Translations under genes and position numbers: made by a program
NCBI GenBank assembly: GCA_002415485.1
Contig: DHYU01000039.1
Coordinates: forward strand, 76,929-91,811
DNA length: 14,883 nucleotides
Reading direction: 5' to 3'
Source of the DNA: Proteobacteria bacterium UBA5122
GTDB lineage: Bacteria > Pseudomonadota > Gammaproteobacteria > Tenderiales > Tenderiaceae
In this document: one piece after another, positions 13,690 to 14,883 of the stretch
Layout: each line of letters opens with the position of its first letter
Position numbering within the stretch: position 1 is the stretch's first letter
The notes under the pieces: generated by a model
The model's database searches: none
What the model was told of the DNA's origin: nothing
The model's input: only the letters and a program-made list of their open reading frames with translations

Positions 13690-14721
13690 ATGACCACCCA
13701 GCCACTCGACACCATCCCCACTACCCTGACCGCCAACATGTGGGCAGTCGTGCAAACCCGTTATGGCGGCCCGGAGACCTTGGCATTCCGCGAGATCGCA
13801 CGGCCGGTCATCGCCGCCGATGAAGTCCTGGTGCGCGTGCGCGCTGCGGGTATCTGCCGCGGCGGCTGGCATTTAATGCACGGCCACCCCTACCTGATCC
13901 GGCTCGCGGGGTTTGGGCTGTGGGCGCCTAAAACCCAAGTGCCCGGCATGGATGTCGCGGGTGTGGTCGAGGCCGTGGGCGAAGGCGTCACCCAATTTAA
14001 GCCCGGCGATGAGGTCTTCGGCACGGCCATGGGCGCGGGCAGCTTTGCCGAGTTCGCCAAGTTCAAGGTCGAGAAGCTGGCCCTCAAGCCCGCCCGCCTC
14101 AGCTTTGCCGAGGCCGCTGTGGTGCCGGTCTCAGCCATGGCGGCGCTGAAGGCGGTGCGTGATGCGGGCAAGGTCCAGGCCGGACAACAGGTACTCATCA
14201 TTGGCGCCTCCGGCGGCGTCGGTTCTTTCGCGGTACAACTGTCCAAGATCTACGGCGCCACGGTGACGGCCGTAGCCAGCCGCGACAAACTCGCGATGGT
14301 GAAGGAGATTGGCGCCGATGCGGTCATCGACTACACACAACAGGACGTTCACTGCCGGGGCATCCAATACGATGTGATCATCGATCTCGGTGGCAACCGT
14401 TCCCTGCGCGAGCTGCGCAGCATGCTGGCACCGAGGGGCACACTGGTCATCGCCGGCGGTGATAACGGCGGCAAGTGGCTCTGCGGCATCGATCGCCAGC
14501 TGCGCGCACTGCTGTGGTCACCCTTTGTGCGTCAAACCCTGACCAGTTTCATCTCGATGGAAAACCCGCAGGACCTGCAGACACTGAAGCAATGGATCGA
14601 AGAAGGGAAACTCACCCCCGTGCTGGATCGCACCTTTCCTCTGTCGCGCACGGCCGATGCGATGCGTTATTTTGAACAAGGGCACACCAAGGGCAAGGTT
14701 GCGCTGGTCGTCGGCGAATAA
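13690..14721 (+). CDS. Zinc-independent MDR-family NAD(P)-dependent oxidoreductase (quinone-oxidoreductase-like)
   Basis: This 343-aa medium-chain dehydrogenase/reductase has an N-terminal GroES-like domain (about 17-150: MWAVVQTRYGGPETL, GWHLMHGHPYLIRLAGFG, VPGMDVAGVVEAVGEGV, GDEVFG at 106-111) and a Rossmann NAD(P) domain with GASGGVG (172-178). The zinc-ligand GHE motif and the structural-zinc Cys cluster are absent, so it belongs to the quinone-oxidoreductase-like branch that reduces enones or quinones with NADPH. ATG 13690 has AAGGGG 8 nt upstream; the family-typical Met17 (13738) has none, so I kept the longer form. A degenerate palindrome similar to the TetR operator lies just upstream. 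TetR/MDR pairs commonly respond to electrophiles or small aromatics; that is family knowledge, not proof. The substrate is unknown. Confidence 0.9.
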   Translation: MTTQPLDTIPTTLTANMWAVVQTRYGGPETLAFREIARPVIAADEVLVRVRAAGICRGGWHLMHGHPYLIRLAGFGLWAPKTQVPGMDVAGVVEAVGEGVTQFKPGDEVFGTAMGAGSFAEFAKFKVEKLALKPARLSFAEAAVVPVSAMAALKAVRDAGKVQAGQQVLIIGASGGVGSFAVQLSKIYGATVTAVASRDKLAMVKEIGADAVIDYTQQDVHCRGIQYDVIIDLGGNRSLRELRSMLAPRGTLVIAGGDNGGKWLCGIDRQLRALLWSPFVRQTLTSFISMENPQDLQTLKQWIEEGKLTPVLDRTFPLSRTADAMRYFEQGHTKGKVALVVGE

Positions 14722-14820
14722 ACACCAACGCAGCCCCTGGCCCGGCCATTTTTCTGCACGGGCATTGCGAATCTCGGCTAGAATCAGCGGACAGTTATTA
14801 GCTCGAGAAGTATTACCGAC

Positions 14821-14883
14821 ATGACCTATTGTGTTGCCATCTCCACCGACACCGGCCTCGTATTCTGCTCCGACTCCCGCACC
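14821..14883 (+). CDS. Anbu-type proteasome-like peptidase (5' end only)
   Basis: The last 63 bases encode 21 residues beginning MTYCVAISTDTGLVFCSDSR and run off the window edge. MTYCV, GLVF and SDSRT match the N-terminus of Anbu (ancestral beta-subunit) Ntn hydrolases related to HslV and the 20S proteasome, in which the residue after the removed Met is the catalytic Thr (here Thr2). GAGAAG lies upstream at 14804-14809, rather far from the ATG. In other genomes Anbu is usually followed by a transglutaminase-like protein, an ATP-grasp protein and an alpha-E protein; those would be to the right of this window. The fragment is short, but the wording is distinctive. Confidence 0.75.
   Translation, partial: MTYCVAISTDTGLVFCSDSRT

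Noticed and set aside
1..14883. CRISPR arrays, tRNA or rRNA genes, transposases, integrases, attachment sites
   Set aside because: No regularly spaced repeats, no cloverleaf-like or rRNA-like stretches and no transposase or integrase motifs were seen on either strand.

Overview
This window is a chromosomal iron-acquisition locus of a Gram-negative bacterium, most likely a gammaproteobacterium. The evidence is a TonB-dependent outer-membrane receptor, a periplasmic siderophore-binding protein, a double-length FhuB-type permease, a HemP-family small protein, a good Fur box and an outer-membrane-type lipoprotein. I cannot name the genus from sequence alone.

Left arm (1-6189, all on the minus strand, read from right to left): hemP-like small ORF, TonB-dependent ferric-siderophore receptor, PLP-dependent decarboxylase of the DesA/DfoJ type, lysine/ornithine N-monooxygenase of the DesB/DfoA/PubA type, and an MFS transporter cut by the window edge. 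The last three are coupled by an 8-nt overlap and a TGATG stop/start overlap. Together they encode the first two steps towards a hydroxamate siderophore built from an N-hydroxylated diamine (desferrioxamine/bisucaberin type by inference), its probable exporter and its receptor. The acyltransferase and the NIS synthetase that must finish the molecule are not in the window; they probably lie just left of base 1.

Right arm (about 6260-10922, plus strand): a FhuF-type [2Fe-2S] siderophore-iron reductase, ABC ATPase (FhuC), periplasmic binding protein (FhuD) and fused double permease (FhuB), tightly packed. This arm carries the ferric siderophore from the periplasm to the cytoplasm and releases the iron. 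The arms diverge from one control region (6230-6330). It holds a Fur box (6280-6298) and two candidate promoters that appear to share a self-complementary -35 hexamer (TTGCAA, 6301-6306), each with a 17-bp spacer. One Fur site could therefore silence synthesis, export, reception, import and iron release together when iron is replete.

Beyond the locus (10926-14883): a TetR-family repressor, convergent with fhuB and only 3 bp away, with a perfect 15-bp palindromic operator candidate upstream; a secreted lipoprotein of unknown function with a Gly/Asp/Pro-rich tether; a strong hairpin terminator; a zinc-independent MDR-family NAD(P)-dependent oxidoreductase preceded by a degenerate copy of the same palindrome; and the first 21 codons of a proteasome-like Anbu peptidase. 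Spot counts of GC are lower in the biosynthesis arm than in the fhu arm, so the locus may be a mosaic of two histories.
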